Both the position numbers and the translations under genes were made by a program. This document shows positions 17,091 through 25,304 of a stretch of 64,000 bases of DNA, in pieces. Below the pieces are notes generated by a model, which saw only the letters and a program-made list of their open reading frames with translations, was not told the DNA's origin and searched no databases. Source of the stretch: VRUE01 sp033856275 (GTDB taxonomy: Bacteria > Actinomycetota > Thermoleophilia > Solirubrobacterales > 70-9); the NCBI GenBank assembly GCA_033856275.1, contig JAWVFJ010000050.1:8056-72055 (forward strand). The letters run 5' to 3'. The first letter of the stretch is position 1, and each line of letters begins with the position of its first letter.

Positions 17091-18911
17091 CTAAGCCCGA
17101 ACGGGCTCGAGAGCGCGCTCTGCCGCCGCGGTGATATGAGCGGCGTCGATGCCGGCCGCGGCTAGCAGCGCCCCGGGTGGGCCACTGCCGGGGCGCTCGG
17201 TAACCGCCAAGCGGATCAAGCTGGTGCTCGCCGCATTCTCCGCCAGCACCGCGGCCACGGCGTCGCCGATCCCGCCCTCTGCCCAGTGGTCCTCGACCGT
17301 GACCAGTGCCCGGGTCTCATGCGCCGCGGCAATGATCGCCCCGGCGTCGACGGGCTTGATCGAGTAGAGGTCGATTATCCGGGCCGAGACTCCCTTCTCG
17401 GCGAGTTCATTGGCGGCGGCGAGACATTCGTGCAGGGTGATGCCGGCGCCGATCAGGGTGATCGCGTCATCGTCACCCGAGCGCAGCGTGCGACTGCCGC
17501 CGATGCGGAAGTCCTCGTCGGGTGCGTAGAGCACCGCAGTGGCGCCGCGTGTCGTGCGCAGGTAGCTGATGCCGCGGTGCTGGCGCATCGCGTCCAGCAG
17601 GGCGACAGTTTGGTTGGGGTCCGAGGGATAGAGGACGACGCTGCCGAGCACGGCGCGGAGCGAAGCGATGTCCTCGAGCGCCATCTGCGAGGGGCCGTCG
17701 GGACCGATCGAGACACCGACGTGGGAACCGCAAAGCTTCAGGTCGGCGCCCGAGATGGCACCCATGCGGATGAAGTCGTAGGCGCGGCTGAGGAAGGCGC
17801 CGAAGGAGGAGGCGAAGGGCTTCCAGCCCCGGGTCTGCAAGCCGACGGCCGCGGCGATCATTTGCTGCTCGGCGATGAACATCTCGAAGAACCGCTGCGG
17901 GTGCTTGGCGGCGAAGCGTTCGGCGTAGGTGGAGTTGCCGACCTCGGCGTCGAGCGCGACGACCTGCTCGTCGATCGAGCCGATCCAAGCCAGGGCGTCG
18001 CCGTAGGCGCTACGGGTAGCGACCTTGTCGCCGACCTCATAGGCCGGTCGCTCGACCGCCGCCCGCTCGATCTCAAATGGCTTTGCCGCGGGGGGCGACT
18101 GCACCTCGACGCCAACGTCGCGGATGCCACCCAACTCCTCGATCGCGGCCTCGGGATCGGCGAGCGGTTTGCCGTGCCAGCCCGGCTGGTCCTCGACCGC
18201 GGCGACGCCAGAACCCTTCTTCGTGCGAGCGAAGATCACCGCGGGCCGATCGGCCGCCAGCGCTGCCGCGTAGGCCGCGTCGATCGCCTCGAAGTCGTGA
18301 CCGTCGATCTCCTGCACGTGCCAGTCGCATGCAGCGGCCCGCGCCGCCAGCTTCGAGGTGTCCCATTCGTGCATGGTCGCGCCGCGCTGTCCCAGCCGGT
18401 TGATGTCGGCCACCGCGATCAGGTTGCTGAGCCCGGCGTAGCCAGCGTGCTCGAAGGCCTCCCACATCGAGCCCTCGGCGAGCTCGGAGTCCCCGCAGAG
18501 GACCCAGGTCCGGTAGTCGGCGTGCTCGAGCTTGGCGCCGGCGAGGGCGATGCCAACCGCGATCGGCAGTCCCTGGCCGAGCGAGCCGGTGGCGACGTCG
18601 ACCCAGGGGATCTCGGGTGTCGGGTGGCCCTGCATGCGGGAGCCGAACTGGCGGAAGCTGAGCAGCTCCTCGTCGTCGATCGCCCCGGCGGCCTTGTAGA
18701 GCGCGTAGAGCAGCGGCGAGGCGTGGCCCTTGGAGAAGACCAGGTGGTCGTTGGCCTTGTTCTCCGGCGCCGAGAAGTCGTAGCGCAGGTATTTGGTGAA
18801 GAGCACAGCCATCAGGTCGGCCGCCGACATCCCCGAGGTGGGATGACCGGAGCCGGCGGCATCGCTGGCGCGGATCGCGTCGACGCGCAGTTGCTGTGCG
18901 AGTTCCTTCAT
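17091..18911 (-). CDS. tkt: Transketolase
   Basis: Transketolase transfers two-carbon units between sugar phosphates in the pentose phosphate pathway using thiamine diphosphate. The 606-residue sequence has the N-terminal G-S-G-H-P motif, substrate histidine in S-K-G-H-A-S-P, diphosphate motif G-D-S-E-L-A-E-G-S-M-W-E-A followed by D-I-N-R-L-G-Q, and the pyrimidine domain with E-M-F-I-A-E-Q-Q-M and the catalytic-region glutamate. It is about 60 residues shorter than the E. coli enzyme, and the D-I-N-R-L-G-Q signature resembles the short animal-type transketolases. It lies 20 bp downstream of nadA and is probably co-transcribed with it. Confidence 0.93.
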   Translation of the reverse strand: MKELAQQLRVDAIRASDAAGSGHPTSGMSAADLMAVLFTKYLRYDFSAPENKANDHLVFSKGHASPLLYALYKAAGAIDDEELLSFRQFGSRMQGHPTPEIPWVDVATGSLGQGLPIAVGIALAGAKLEHADYRTWVLCGDSELAEGSMWEAFEHAGYAGLSNLIAVADINRLGQRGATMHEWDTSKLAARAAACDWHVQEIDGHDFEAIDAAYAAALAADRPAVIFARTKKGSGVAAVEDQPGWHGKPLADPEAAIEELGGIRDVGVEVQSPPAAKPFEIERAAVERPAYEVGDKVATRSAYGDALAWIGSIDEQVVALDAEVGNSTYAERFAAKHPQRFFEMFIAEQQMIAAAVGLQTRGWKPFASSFGAFLSRAYDFIRMGAISGADLKLCGSHVGVSIGPDGPSQMALEDIASLRAVLGSVVLYPSDPNQTVALLDAMRQHRGISYLRTTRGATAVLYAPDEDFRIGGSRTLRSGDDDAITLIGAGITLHECLAAANELAEKGVSARIIDLYSIKPVDAGAIIAAAHETRALVTVEDHWAEGGIGDAVAAVLAENAASTSLIRLAVTERPGSGPPGALLAAAGIDAAHITAAAERALEPVRA

Positions 18912-18931
18912 CTGCCGGACTCTATCCAGAG

Positions 18932-19963
18932 CTAACCGATCGCGACCATGCGCTCGATCGGCAGCTTCGCCCGCTCGGCGACCGCTTCCGGAACGCTGAC
19001 CTCGAACTTCATATCGCGCAGGCTGTCGCGCAGCTTCGGCAGCGTGATCATCTTCATGTACTTGCAGAAAGCCATCCGGTTGGCCTCGATCAGATTGGCC
19101 TGCGGCGCTGCTTGCTGCAGCGGGTAGAGCATGCCGTTCTCGGTGGCGACGATGAAGCTGCCGTCCGGATGCTCTTCGACGTGCTGGAGCATTCCCGAGG
19201 TGGAGAGCATGTGGACTCCCTCGGGCTCGATGTCACCGGAGGCGACGTACTCCATCGCCTGCGTGGCGCAGCCGCACTCGGGGTGGATCAGGAACTCGGC
19301 CTCGGGGTTTTCGGCGCGGGTCTGAGCGATGTCACCAGGACGGATGCCGGCGTGCACGTGGCACTCGCCGTCCCAGATGTGGAAGTTGGGGCGCCGCTCG
19401 GGATCTTCGCGGATACCCGTCTCGCGCTCGACGAAGGCGCCGAGCCACATGTCGGGGCCAAAGAGGATCTCGGCCTCGGGGCCGTGCTCGGCCCAGATGT
19501 GCTCGACGACCTTGACCGCGTTGGAGGAGGTGCAGCAGTAATCGGTCTCCGCCTTGACCTCGGCCGAGGTATTGACGTACATCACGACGAGCGCCCCGGG
19601 ATGCTCGTCCTTCCAGGCGCGCAGTTGGTCCGCGTCGATCGAGTCGGCGAGCGAACAGCCGGCGTCGAGGTCGGGGATCAGCACCTTCTTCTCGGGCGAG
19701 AGGATCGAGGCCGTCTCGGCCATGAAGTGGACGCCGCAGAAGGCGATCGCCTCCGCGTCGGTGGCTGCGGCCTCGCGCGAGAGGCCGAGCGAGTCGCCCA
19801 TGTGGTCGGCGACATCCTGCACCTCGGGCAGCTGATAGTTGTGGGCGAGGATGACGGCGTTGCGCTCGGCAGCGAGCGCGCGTACCTCCTCGCTCATCGC
19901 GCGGATCTCCTCCGGCGAGAGGTCCGGTGCCATCGTGGGTTGGATCGTGGGCAACTCCCGCAT
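18932..19963 (-). CDS. nadA: Quinolinate synthase
   Basis: NadA condenses iminoaspartate with dihydroxyacetone phosphate to quinolinate in NAD biosynthesis, using a [4Fe-4S] cluster. The 343-residue protein shows I-L-A-H-N-Y-Q near residue 39, the cluster cysteines in A-F-C-G-V-H-F-M-A-E-T / Y-C-C-T-S-S-N-A, H-P-E-C-G-C and M-A-F-C-K-Y-M-K, and the N-T-S-A-E-V-K segment. ATG at 19963 has an AAGG-containing ribosome binding site. No nadB is seen next to it; nadC is about 1 kb away in a separate unit. Confidence 0.95.
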   Translation of the reverse strand: MRELPTIQPTMAPDLSPEEIRAMSEEVRALAAERNAVILAHNYQLPEVQDVADHMGDSLGLSREAAATDAEAIAFCGVHFMAETASILSPEKKVLIPDLDAGCSLADSIDADQLRAWKDEHPGALVVMYVNTSAEVKAETDYCCTSSNAVKVVEHIWAEHGPEAEILFGPDMWLGAFVERETGIREDPERRPNFHIWDGECHVHAGIRPGDIAQTRAENPEAEFLIHPECGCATQAMEYVASGDIEPEGVHMLSTSGMLQHVEEHPDGSFIVATENGMLYPLQQAAPQANLIEANRMAFCKYMKMITLPKLRDSLRDMKFEVSVPEAVAERAKLPIERMVAIG

Positions 19964-20068
19964 GGAGCCTTCCGTTTCCGATGTTCGCTGGCACGGCCAC
20001 TGACCTAGAACCAGTCGAATGAACTATCTACAAGTCTAACGGTCTCGGCCACGCGCAAGACTTGTCGG

Positions 20069-20914
20069 ATGCCCGAGCTTCCCGAGGTCGAGATCGCAGT
20101 CCGGCGGCTGGGCACAGCGGCGTCCGGAGCGACGATCGAATCTGTGCTGGCGCCGGGGATGAACGTGATGAAGACCTTTGATCCGCCGCTGGAAACGCTG
20201 GTCGGTCGCGAGATCAGCGGCATCCGCCGGATCGGCAAGATGCCGGTGGTCGAGTTCGATGACCTCTCGCTGCTGATCCACCTGATGTCGGCGGGACGGT
20301 TGCGGCTTTTCGACAAACGCGCATCGCTCAAAGACCGGACCTCTCGGGTGCTAATCCGATTGGATGACGGGCGCGAGCTGCGCCTGCGCGAGTTCGGCAC
20401 CAAGCAGCGTGCCTGGGCGAAGCTGCTGCCCAGCGACGCGGTCGACGAAGACGAGGCGGTCGTGCGACTCGGCCCCGAAGCCTGGCCGCCTCCCCCACCG
20501 GACAAGTTCGCCGCCCTGATCGACCAGCCCCGACACCTGCACCCCTTGCTTCGCCACCAGGGCGACATCTCAGGCATTGGACGCTCCTGGGTAGACGAGA
20601 TCCTCTGGGAGGCCCGACTCTCTCCGTTCAAGAAGGGCTCCGAACTAAGCGAAGAGGAAGTCGAGCGGTTGCACGCGGCGCTCCATGTGCTCGGCGACGC
20701 AATCGAGCACTACGAGAAAACGATCGGCGAGCAACTGCCCGACAAAGTGCCGATGCCGCTGAAGGTCCACAGGCGCGAGGGCGAGCCCTGCCCCCGCTGC
20801 GGCACCACGATCGAGGCCGTCTTCTTCTCAGAGCACCAGACCAATTACTGCCCGAAGGAGCAAACCGGCGGCCGCGTGCTCAAGGACCGCCGTCTTTCCC
20901 GCCTGCTCAAGTGA
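20069..20914 (+). CDS. mutM: Formamidopyrimidine-DNA glycosylase (Fpg/MutM family)
   Basis: This base-excision repair enzyme removes oxidised purines. The N-terminal proline/glutamate catalytic motif M-P-E-L-P-E-V-E is intact, with the conserved lysine in R-R-I-G-K and I-H-L-M-S-A-G-R-L-R. The helix-two-turn-helix region has I-S-G-I-G-R-S-W-V-D-E-I-L. The C-terminal zinc finger reads C-P-R-C ... Y-C-P-K-E-Q, so the fourth zinc cysteine is a glutamate. Length 281 residues, normal. It is divergent from nadA (105 bp apart). Assignment to Fpg rather than Nei rests on the N-terminal motif; exact substrate range is not certain. Confidence 0.88.
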   Translation: MPELPEVEIAVRRLGTAASGATIESVLAPGMNVMKTFDPPLETLVGREISGIRRIGKMPVVEFDDLSLLIHLMSAGRLRLFDKRASLKDRTSRVLIRLDDGRELRLREFGTKQRAWAKLLPSDAVDEDEAVVRLGPEAWPPPPPDKFAALIDQPRHLHPLLRHQGDISGIGRSWVDEILWEARLSPFKKGSELSEEEVERLHAALHVLGDAIEHYEKTIGEQLPDKVPMPLKVHRREGEPCPRCGTTIEAVFFSEHQTNYCPKEQTGGRVLKDRRLSRLLK

Positions 20915-20924
20915 CGTAGGGGTC

Positions 20925-21027
20925 GAGGAGGACGGATGCCCCTCCGGCGGAACCCGCGCCCGCACTTGGTAGAGGGCCCGAGGTTTAGTTGCTCACAAGT
21001 TCCTCTGGAGAGGCATCCGTCCTCCTC
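20925..21027. repeat. Palindromic repeat element, copy A
   Basis: Arms 20925-20953 and 20999-21027 pair over 29 positions with two mismatches and one G-U, with a 45-base centre. It lies between the convergent ends of mutM and nadC. Copy B at 21918-22035 is the same element in inverted orientation: both share GGACGG-R-TGCCCCTCC, the centre GAACCCGCGCCCGCAC and the right-hand GTTGCTCACAAGTTCCTCTG. It carries no gene. It could be a MITE/REP-like repeat and could also serve as a terminator. Confidence 0.8.
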
Positions 21028-21052
21028 GCCGGACCGGCACTCGTCCTTCTTC

Positions 21053-21901
21053 TCAAGCGGACTCGATCAGCATGCTGAAGTCGAGCGTTGGAGCTGAGTG
21101 GGTCAGGGCGCCGACGGAGATGAAGTCGACCCCCGACTCGGCGATCGGGCGAACGGTCTCCAAGCTGACACCACCCGAAGCCTCCAGCGATGGCCCTCCC
21201 CCGTCCCTGCGAGCGTTGCCGTCGCGCAGCTCGACCGCCTTGCGAAGCGTGCCAGCGTCCATATTGTCGAGCAAGAGAACATCGGCACCAGTGCCAAGCC
21301 CGTAGGCGACCTCGTCGAGGTTGCGACACTCGACCTCGACGGCCAGGTTCGGATACTTGGTGCGGGCGGCGTGGACGGCCTTGGCCAAGCTGCCGGCAAG
21401 GGCGATGTGGTTCTCCTTGATCAAGATCGCGTCGTAGAGGCCCATGCGGTGATTGCGACCGCCGCCGGCCACCACCGCTGCCTTCTCCAACTCGCGCAGC
21501 CCCGGCGTCGTCTTGCGCGTGTCAAGGATCGCCGCGCCCGTCCCAGCGATGGCCTCGACGAATCGCGCCGTCAGAGTGGCGATGCCGGACAGGTGCCCGA
21601 GGAAGTTGAGCGCGGTTCGCTCGGCCGCCAGCAGCCCCCTTGCTGACCCACTGGCAAGCGCGACCTCGGCCGGAACAGAGTCGCGCCACTGTCCCTCGAC
21701 CACGAGGTTGTCGACATCCTCGATCCCGCACTGACCCATCGTCTCGGCGACAACACCCAGCCCGAAAACCACGCCCGCCTGCTTCTGCACGATCCGTGCC
21801 CGCCCCCGCGCCTCAGCCGGCACAGTCGTCTCCGAGGTCACGTCGCCGGTCCCGACATCCTCGGCAAGCGCGCAACCCACCACGTCCCGAAGTTCAGCCA
21901 T
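21053..21901 (-). CDS. nadC: Nicotinate-nucleotide pyrophosphorylase (quinolinate phosphoribosyltransferase)
   Basis: NadC converts quinolinate and PRPP to nicotinate mononucleotide in NAD synthesis. The 282-residue protein has L-N-F-L-G-H-L-S-G-I-A-T, D-T-R-K-T-T-P-G-L-R, the basic G-G-G-R-N-H-R-M-G-L-Y-D motif, and I-K-E-N-H, plus the C-terminal E-A-S-G-G-V-S and S-V-G-A-L-T-H-S phosphate-binding segments. No Shine-Dalgarno is present; TAGGGT (21908-21913) lies six bases before the ATG, suggesting a leaderless transcript. The palindromic element B begins just behind that -10 box and element A lies behind the stop. Confidence 0.95.
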   Translation of the reverse strand: MAELRDVVGCALAEDVGTGDVTSETTVPAEARGRARIVQKQAGVVFGLGVVAETMGQCGIEDVDNLVVEGQWRDSVPAEVALASGSARGLLAAERTALNFLGHLSGIATLTARFVEAIAGTGAAILDTRKTTPGLRELEKAAVVAGGGRNHRMGLYDAILIKENHIALAGSLAKAVHAARTKYPNLAVEVECRNLDEVAYGLGTGADVLLLDNMDAGTLRKAVELRDGNARRDGGGPSLEASGGVSLETVRPIAESGVDFISVGALTHSAPTLDFSMLIESA

Positions 21902-21917
21902 CAGCGCACCCTAACCG

Positions 21918-22035
21918 CCGGCTGTGAGACGGACGGGTGCCCCTCCAGAGGAACTTGTGAGCAACAAAACCCTGGCCCGTCCACCAGTGCGGGCGCGGGT
22001 TCCGCCGGAGGGGCACCCGTCCGTCTCACAGCCGG
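21918..22035. repeat. Palindromic repeat element, copy B (inverted relative to copy A)
   Basis: Arms 21918-21954 and 21999-22035 pair over 37 positions with about two mismatches. The inner ~105 bp is the reverse complement of copy A with many conserved positions. It occupies the whole divergent intergenic region between nadC and the sigma-factor gene, starting 4 bp behind the putative nadC -10 box and ending about 14 bp before the putative -10 box of the sigma gene. Confidence 0.8.
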
Positions 22036-22061
22036 AGGCTCTGGGGCGTTTAATCCCACGA

Positions 22062-22523
22062 GTGACCGCACTGCCGCCGTTTCAGATACTGCTCGATGAG
22101 CACGCCGCCGACGTGATGGGGGTGCTGCGCGGTGCGGTCGGGCGCGCCGACGCGGAGGACTGCTTTCAGGAGACCTTCCTCGCCGCCCTGCGTGCCTATC
22201 CGAAGCTGAGCGACGCCTCCAACCTGCGCGGCTGGCTCTTCACGATCGCGCACCGCAAGGCGATCGACCACCACCGCGCCAGCGGCCGCCGGCCGCTGGC
22301 GATGCCGGAGCTGGCCGAGATCGAGACAAACGACCCCGAGCCCGATGACGGGATCTGGGAAATGGTCGGGGCGCTGCCGCCGAAGCAGCGGGCGGCGGTG
22401 GCCCTGCGCTACGCCTGCGATCTCCCCCACGCCGAGATCGCCGCTGCCCTGGGCTGCTCGCCGGAGGCGGCACGGCGCAGCCTGCACGAGGGAATCAAGC
22501 GACTGAGAAAGGAGTTGGCATGA
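22062..22523 (+). CDS. ECF-type RNA polymerase sigma factor
   Basis: The 153-residue protein has sigma region 2 (A-E-D-C-F-Q-E-T-F-L-A-A-L ... L-R-G-W-L-F-T-I-A-H-R-K-A-I-D) and region 4 (L-P-P-K-Q-R-A-A-V-A-L-R-Y ... H-A-E-I-A-A-A-L-G-C-S-P-E-A-A-R-R-S-L), typical of ECF sigma factors without additional domains. GTG at 22062 is chosen because upstream codons fall inside the palindromic repeat B; TTTAAT lies seven bases in front, so the message may be leaderless. Its stop overlaps ogt (ATGA). No anti-sigma factor is nearby. The coupling to ogt suggests control of an alkylation or DNA-damage response (inference). Confidence 0.85.
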   Translation: MTALPPFQILLDEHAADVMGVLRGAVGRADAEDCFQETFLAALRAYPKLSDASNLRGWLFTIAHRKAIDHHRASGRRPLAMPELAEIETNDPEPDDGIWEMVGALPPKQRAAVALRYACDLPHAEIAAALGCSPEAARRSLHEGIKRLRKELA

Positions 22524-23071
22524 AGACTTCCCTGCAACGCCTCGCCGAGGGCGCCGACACAGAGGGCCTGCTCGACGTCGCCTACGTGATCTCCGATTCC
22601 CCCTTCGGACCGTTGCTGCTCGCTGCCACCCCCCAGGGACTGGTCAAGGTAAGCCTGCCCGGTCACGATCCCGATCAGGCACTGGCGGACCTTGCGGTGC
22701 GGATCTCCCCCCGTGTACTTGAGGCACCCGCTCGCCTAGACGAGACGCGCCGCGAGCTCGATCTCTACTTCGAGGGCAAGCTGACGGAGTTCGATCTGCC
22801 GCTCGACTGGCGGCTCAGCAAGGACTTCCGCCGCCGGGCCCTGCGCGCGATCGACCGCATCCCTTACGGAAAGACCCGCAGCTACACGGACATTGCCCGC
22901 AGCGCCGGCAACGATCGCGCCGTGCGGGCAGCCGGAACCGCCTGCGGGGCCAACCCGATCCCGATCGTCGTCCCCTGCCACCGCGTCCTGCGCAGCAGCG
23001 GCAGCCTTGGCGGCTACGGCGGCGGCCTGCCGATGAAGGAGGCTCTGCTGAAGCTGGAGGGCGTGCTCTAG
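22520..23071 (+). CDS. ogt: Methylated-DNA--[protein]-cysteine S-methyltransferase
   Basis: This suicide enzyme removes alkyl groups from O6-alkylguanine. The C-terminal domain shows the active-site P-C-H-R-V (near residue 153), preceded by G-K-T-R-S-Y-T-D-I-A and R-A-A-G-T-A-C-G-A-N-P-I-P-I-V-V and followed by L-G-G-Y-G-G-G. Length 183 residues, normal for the Ogt form without an Ada-type regulatory domain. ATG overlaps the sigma-factor stop by 4 nt, so both proteins come from one message. Its stop overlaps that of the convergent hydrolase. Confidence 0.93.
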   Translation: MKTSLQRLAEGADTEGLLDVAYVISDSPFGPLLLAATPQGLVKVSLPGHDPDQALADLAVRISPRVLEAPARLDETRRELDLYFEGKLTEFDLPLDWRLSKDFRRRALRAIDRIPYGKTRSYTDIARSAGNDRAVRAAGTACGANPIPIVVPCHRVLRSSGSLGGYGGGLPMKEALLKLEGVL

Positions 23072-23958
23072 TTGGGGCCGGAGACTGGGCCGAAGAGTTC
23101 ATGCGCCCGCTCGATCACCAGGTCTGGTCGCTCCTCGGCGATGAAGTGTCCGCAGCGCTCAACTTCCTCGACGCTCATGTCGTCGGCGTAGGGCTCATAG
23201 CCGACGAGGATGTCGGCCCGGATCACCGGGTCGGCTTCGCCGGCGAGGATGCGAGTTGGAACGGAGCTGCGCTGCGAGCGGTAGTGACCCTTCCTCAGCC
23301 GTGGCACCTCGCGGGCGAGGAAGCTGCGGTAGAGGTGGGACGAAGCGAGCGCATGATCACGGGAGCGGAAGCTCTCGGCGTAGCAATCGAGCTCCTCCTT
23401 GCTCCACCGCATGTCCGGATGGGCACCACGCCGCAGCGCCAACCTGACGAAGCCCGGCGTGAAGCGCAGGACGCTCTCGCCGAGCAGCGGCGCGGCGAGG
23501 AGGAACTGATACGCCGTCCGCTGCAGAGCCGCTGGAGACGGTTTGGGCGGCTCGAACCAGGGGTGGACGATCCCAAGGGCCAGGTAGTTGCGGATGCGCT
23601 CGGGGGCATTGAGGCAGAGTAGGAAGCCGGTGTAGCCGCCCCAGTCGTGGCCGATGAGATCGACTTGGTCGAGCTCCAGCGCATCGAAGAGAGCCACTAT
23701 GTCGGTGGCTAGTTCAGATACTTCGTAGTCCCCAGCAGGCGCCTCGCTCCAGCCAAAGCCGCGCAGGTCGGGACAGATGACACGGCGATCCTTGGCAAGC
23801 GCCGGAATCACCTTGCGCCAGATCCACCAGTGCTGCGGCCAGCCATGCAGGAGGACCACCGGCGGACCCTCTCCCGCTTCGGCGACATGCAGGCGTACAC
23901 CCGGGACATCGACGTAGTGGTGTGTGACTCCTTCCATCTCCGGGGGCGATCCGTGCAT
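23068..23958 (-). CDS. Alpha/beta hydrolase (epoxide hydrolase/dehalogenase-like)
   Basis: The sequence has the oxyanion motif L-H-G-W-P-Q-H-W-W-I-W near residue 38, the nucleophile elbow I-G-H-D-W-G-G-Y with Asp as nucleophile, and the C-terminal G-H-F-I-A-E-E-R-P histidine. Aspartate in the elbow and H-G-W-P point to the epoxide hydrolase/haloalkane dehalogenase branch. The cap region is about 90 residues. The ATG at 23958 follows TAGATT by seven bases and has no Shine-Dalgarno, suggesting a leaderless message; an upstream start at 23985 and a later one at 23937 are possible. The substrate is unknown. Confidence 0.82.
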   Translation of the reverse strand: MHGSPPEMEGVTHHYVDVPGVRLHVAEAGEGPPVVLLHGWPQHWWIWRKVIPALAKDRRVICPDLRGFGWSEAPAGDYEVSELATDIVALFDALELDQVDLIGHDWGGYTGFLLCLNAPERIRNYLALGIVHPWFEPPKPSPAALQRTAYQFLLAAPLLGESVLRFTPGFVRLALRRGAHPDMRWSKEELDCYAESFRSRDHALASSHLYRSFLAREVPRLRKGHYRSQRSSVPTRILAGEADPVIRADILVGYEPYADDMSVEEVERCGHFIAEERPDLVIERAHELFGPVSGPN

Positions 23959-24046
23959 CGCCGAGAATCTAGCGAGAACCCACATACCTGCATGGCCCGA
24001 GCCTCTAACGCTAAAGGGATCTTCGGCCCCGACCGATCAAAGGGGC

Positions 24047-24634
24047 ATGAGACCAGTTTGGCTAGCGGCTCCACTCGTTCTGCTCGCAATGCTCGCGGCG
24101 AGTGGGTCTGCCTATGCCCTCACCGAGACCGAAGCGACCTCTTCGCCCCAGGATCCCGCTGCCCAACTGGACGAAGAAGTCGAATCGGAAGACGAATGTG
24201 TCGAAAGCGGTGAAGAAGAAGACTCCGAAGAAGCGGGAGAAGAATGCGAAGCAGAAGCTGAAGACACCAGCTTCTCGCCCGCCGAAGACTGCTACCTGCG
24301 CACCGCTCGGGCTCGCGTCGTCGCCTATCCCTCGCTCAACACGATGCGCCTCACGCTTGGCTACACGACCTACGAACCGGCCCAGGCGACGGTCGAATAC
24401 AGTGCAAAGCACAATCGCCTGGGCGTCGTAACGCGCAAGCTCGGCCGCAGTGGAGTCGTCCGCCTCAGCAGGCACCTGGGTGACGGGGAGATGGGCCGGG
24501 TGCGGAGATCGCGCCGGTTCACGGTGACCGTGCACGTGCCCGACGCGCCGCCCTCCTGCAAGCGCTTCGAGACCGAGCAGCTACAGGTGGAGCACAGCAG
24601 CGACTCGCGGATCACCTGGTCAGAGGGACGCTAG
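24047..24634 (+). CDS. Small exported acidic protein, function unknown
   Basis: This 195-residue protein starts at ATG 24047, which has AAAGGGG upstream and begins a signal peptide (W-L-A-A-P-L-V-L-L-A-M-L-A-A-S-G-S-A-Y-A). Mature residues about 25-80 are extremely acidic, rich in Glu with scattered Cys (E-C-V-E-S-G-E-E-E-D-S-E-E-A-G-E-E-C). The C-terminal 120 residues are basic and beta-rich (R-L-T-L-G-Y-T-T-Y-E-P-A-Q-A-T-V-E-Y). I do not recognise the family. The acidic/basic split suggests ion binding or self-association, which is inference only. Confidence 0.6.
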   Translation: MRPVWLAAPLVLLAMLAASGSAYALTETEATSSPQDPAAQLDEEVESEDECVESGEEEDSEEAGEECEAEAEDTSFSPAEDCYLRTARARVVAYPSLNTMRLTLGYTTYEPAQATVEYSAKHNRLGVVTRKLGRSGVVRLSRHLGDGEMGRVRRSRRFTVTVHVPDAPPSCKRFETEQLQVEHSSDSRITWSEGR

Positions 24635-24636
24635 CC

Positions 24637-25293
24637 CTACCGCTCGGAGTCATGGTGAGGCAGAACACCGCCTAGCCACTTGGCCGCTGCAGCCAAGTGT
24701 CCAGGGTCAATCTGGTGTCCGAGGTCCGACTCGTAATATTCGACCTCGATCCCGCCTGCCGTGAGCAACTCGCGAGCGCGGCGGGCAAAGCCGATTTCGA
24801 TGATCGGGTCGCGTCGACCGTGGGCGACGAAGGCGCGCGTGCCTCGGCGATCCTCGAACTGTGGCTGCCAATCCTCAACGGTGGGAATGAAGCCGCTGAA
24901 GGCAAGTACTCCGGCAACGGCCGGTCGCTCCCCGCTGAACGCCATCGCGTAGCTCATTACCGCGCCCATCGAGAAGCCGCCCAGGACCGTGCGCCCCGGC
25001 TCGATTCCAGTCTTCTCCCAAAGCCCGTCATGCAGGTCGGCCAGTGCCACGCGAGCGGCGTGGAAGGTGTCGGGATCGGGATAGCCGACTCGCGGTACCA
25101 GGTACCAATGATGCCCCGGTGAGCCGCCAAGGGTGAGCGGAGCCCGCGGGGTGACCACGTGCAGGCGCCGTCCCGGATCGAGCACGTCTGCAAGCCCGAG
25201 CAAATCCCGCTCATCGGTCCCGCGTCCGTGGTGGAGCACCAGGAGGCCGTCGGCCTGGTCGTCGACCGAGCGCTCCGAATAGACCAGCGGCAT
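24637..25293 (-). CDS. Phospholipase/carboxylesterase family alpha/beta hydrolase
   Basis: The 218-residue protein matches the short esterases of the acyl-protein thioesterase/YpfH group: L-H-H-G-R-G-T-D near residue 21, nucleophile elbow G-G-F-S-M-G-A (near 108), aspartate in V-A-H-G-R-R-D-P and histidine in D-L-G-H-Q-I. Convergent with the acidic protein gene (2 bp between stops) and 11 bp downstream of prfB, possibly on the same transcript. Substrate unknown. Confidence 0.82.
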   Translation of the reverse strand: MPLVYSERSVDDQADGLLVLHHGRGTDERDLLGLADVLDPGRRLHVVTPRAPLTLGGSPGHHWYLVPRVGYPDPDTFHAARVALADLHDGLWEKTGIEPGRTVLGGFSMGAVMSYAMAFSGERPAVAGVLAFSGFIPTVEDWQPQFEDRRGTRAFVAHGRRDPIIEIGFARRARELLTAGGIEVEYYESDLGHQIDPGHLAAAAKWLGGVLPHHDSER

Positions 25294-25304
25294 GGTGTGG
25301 GGGC

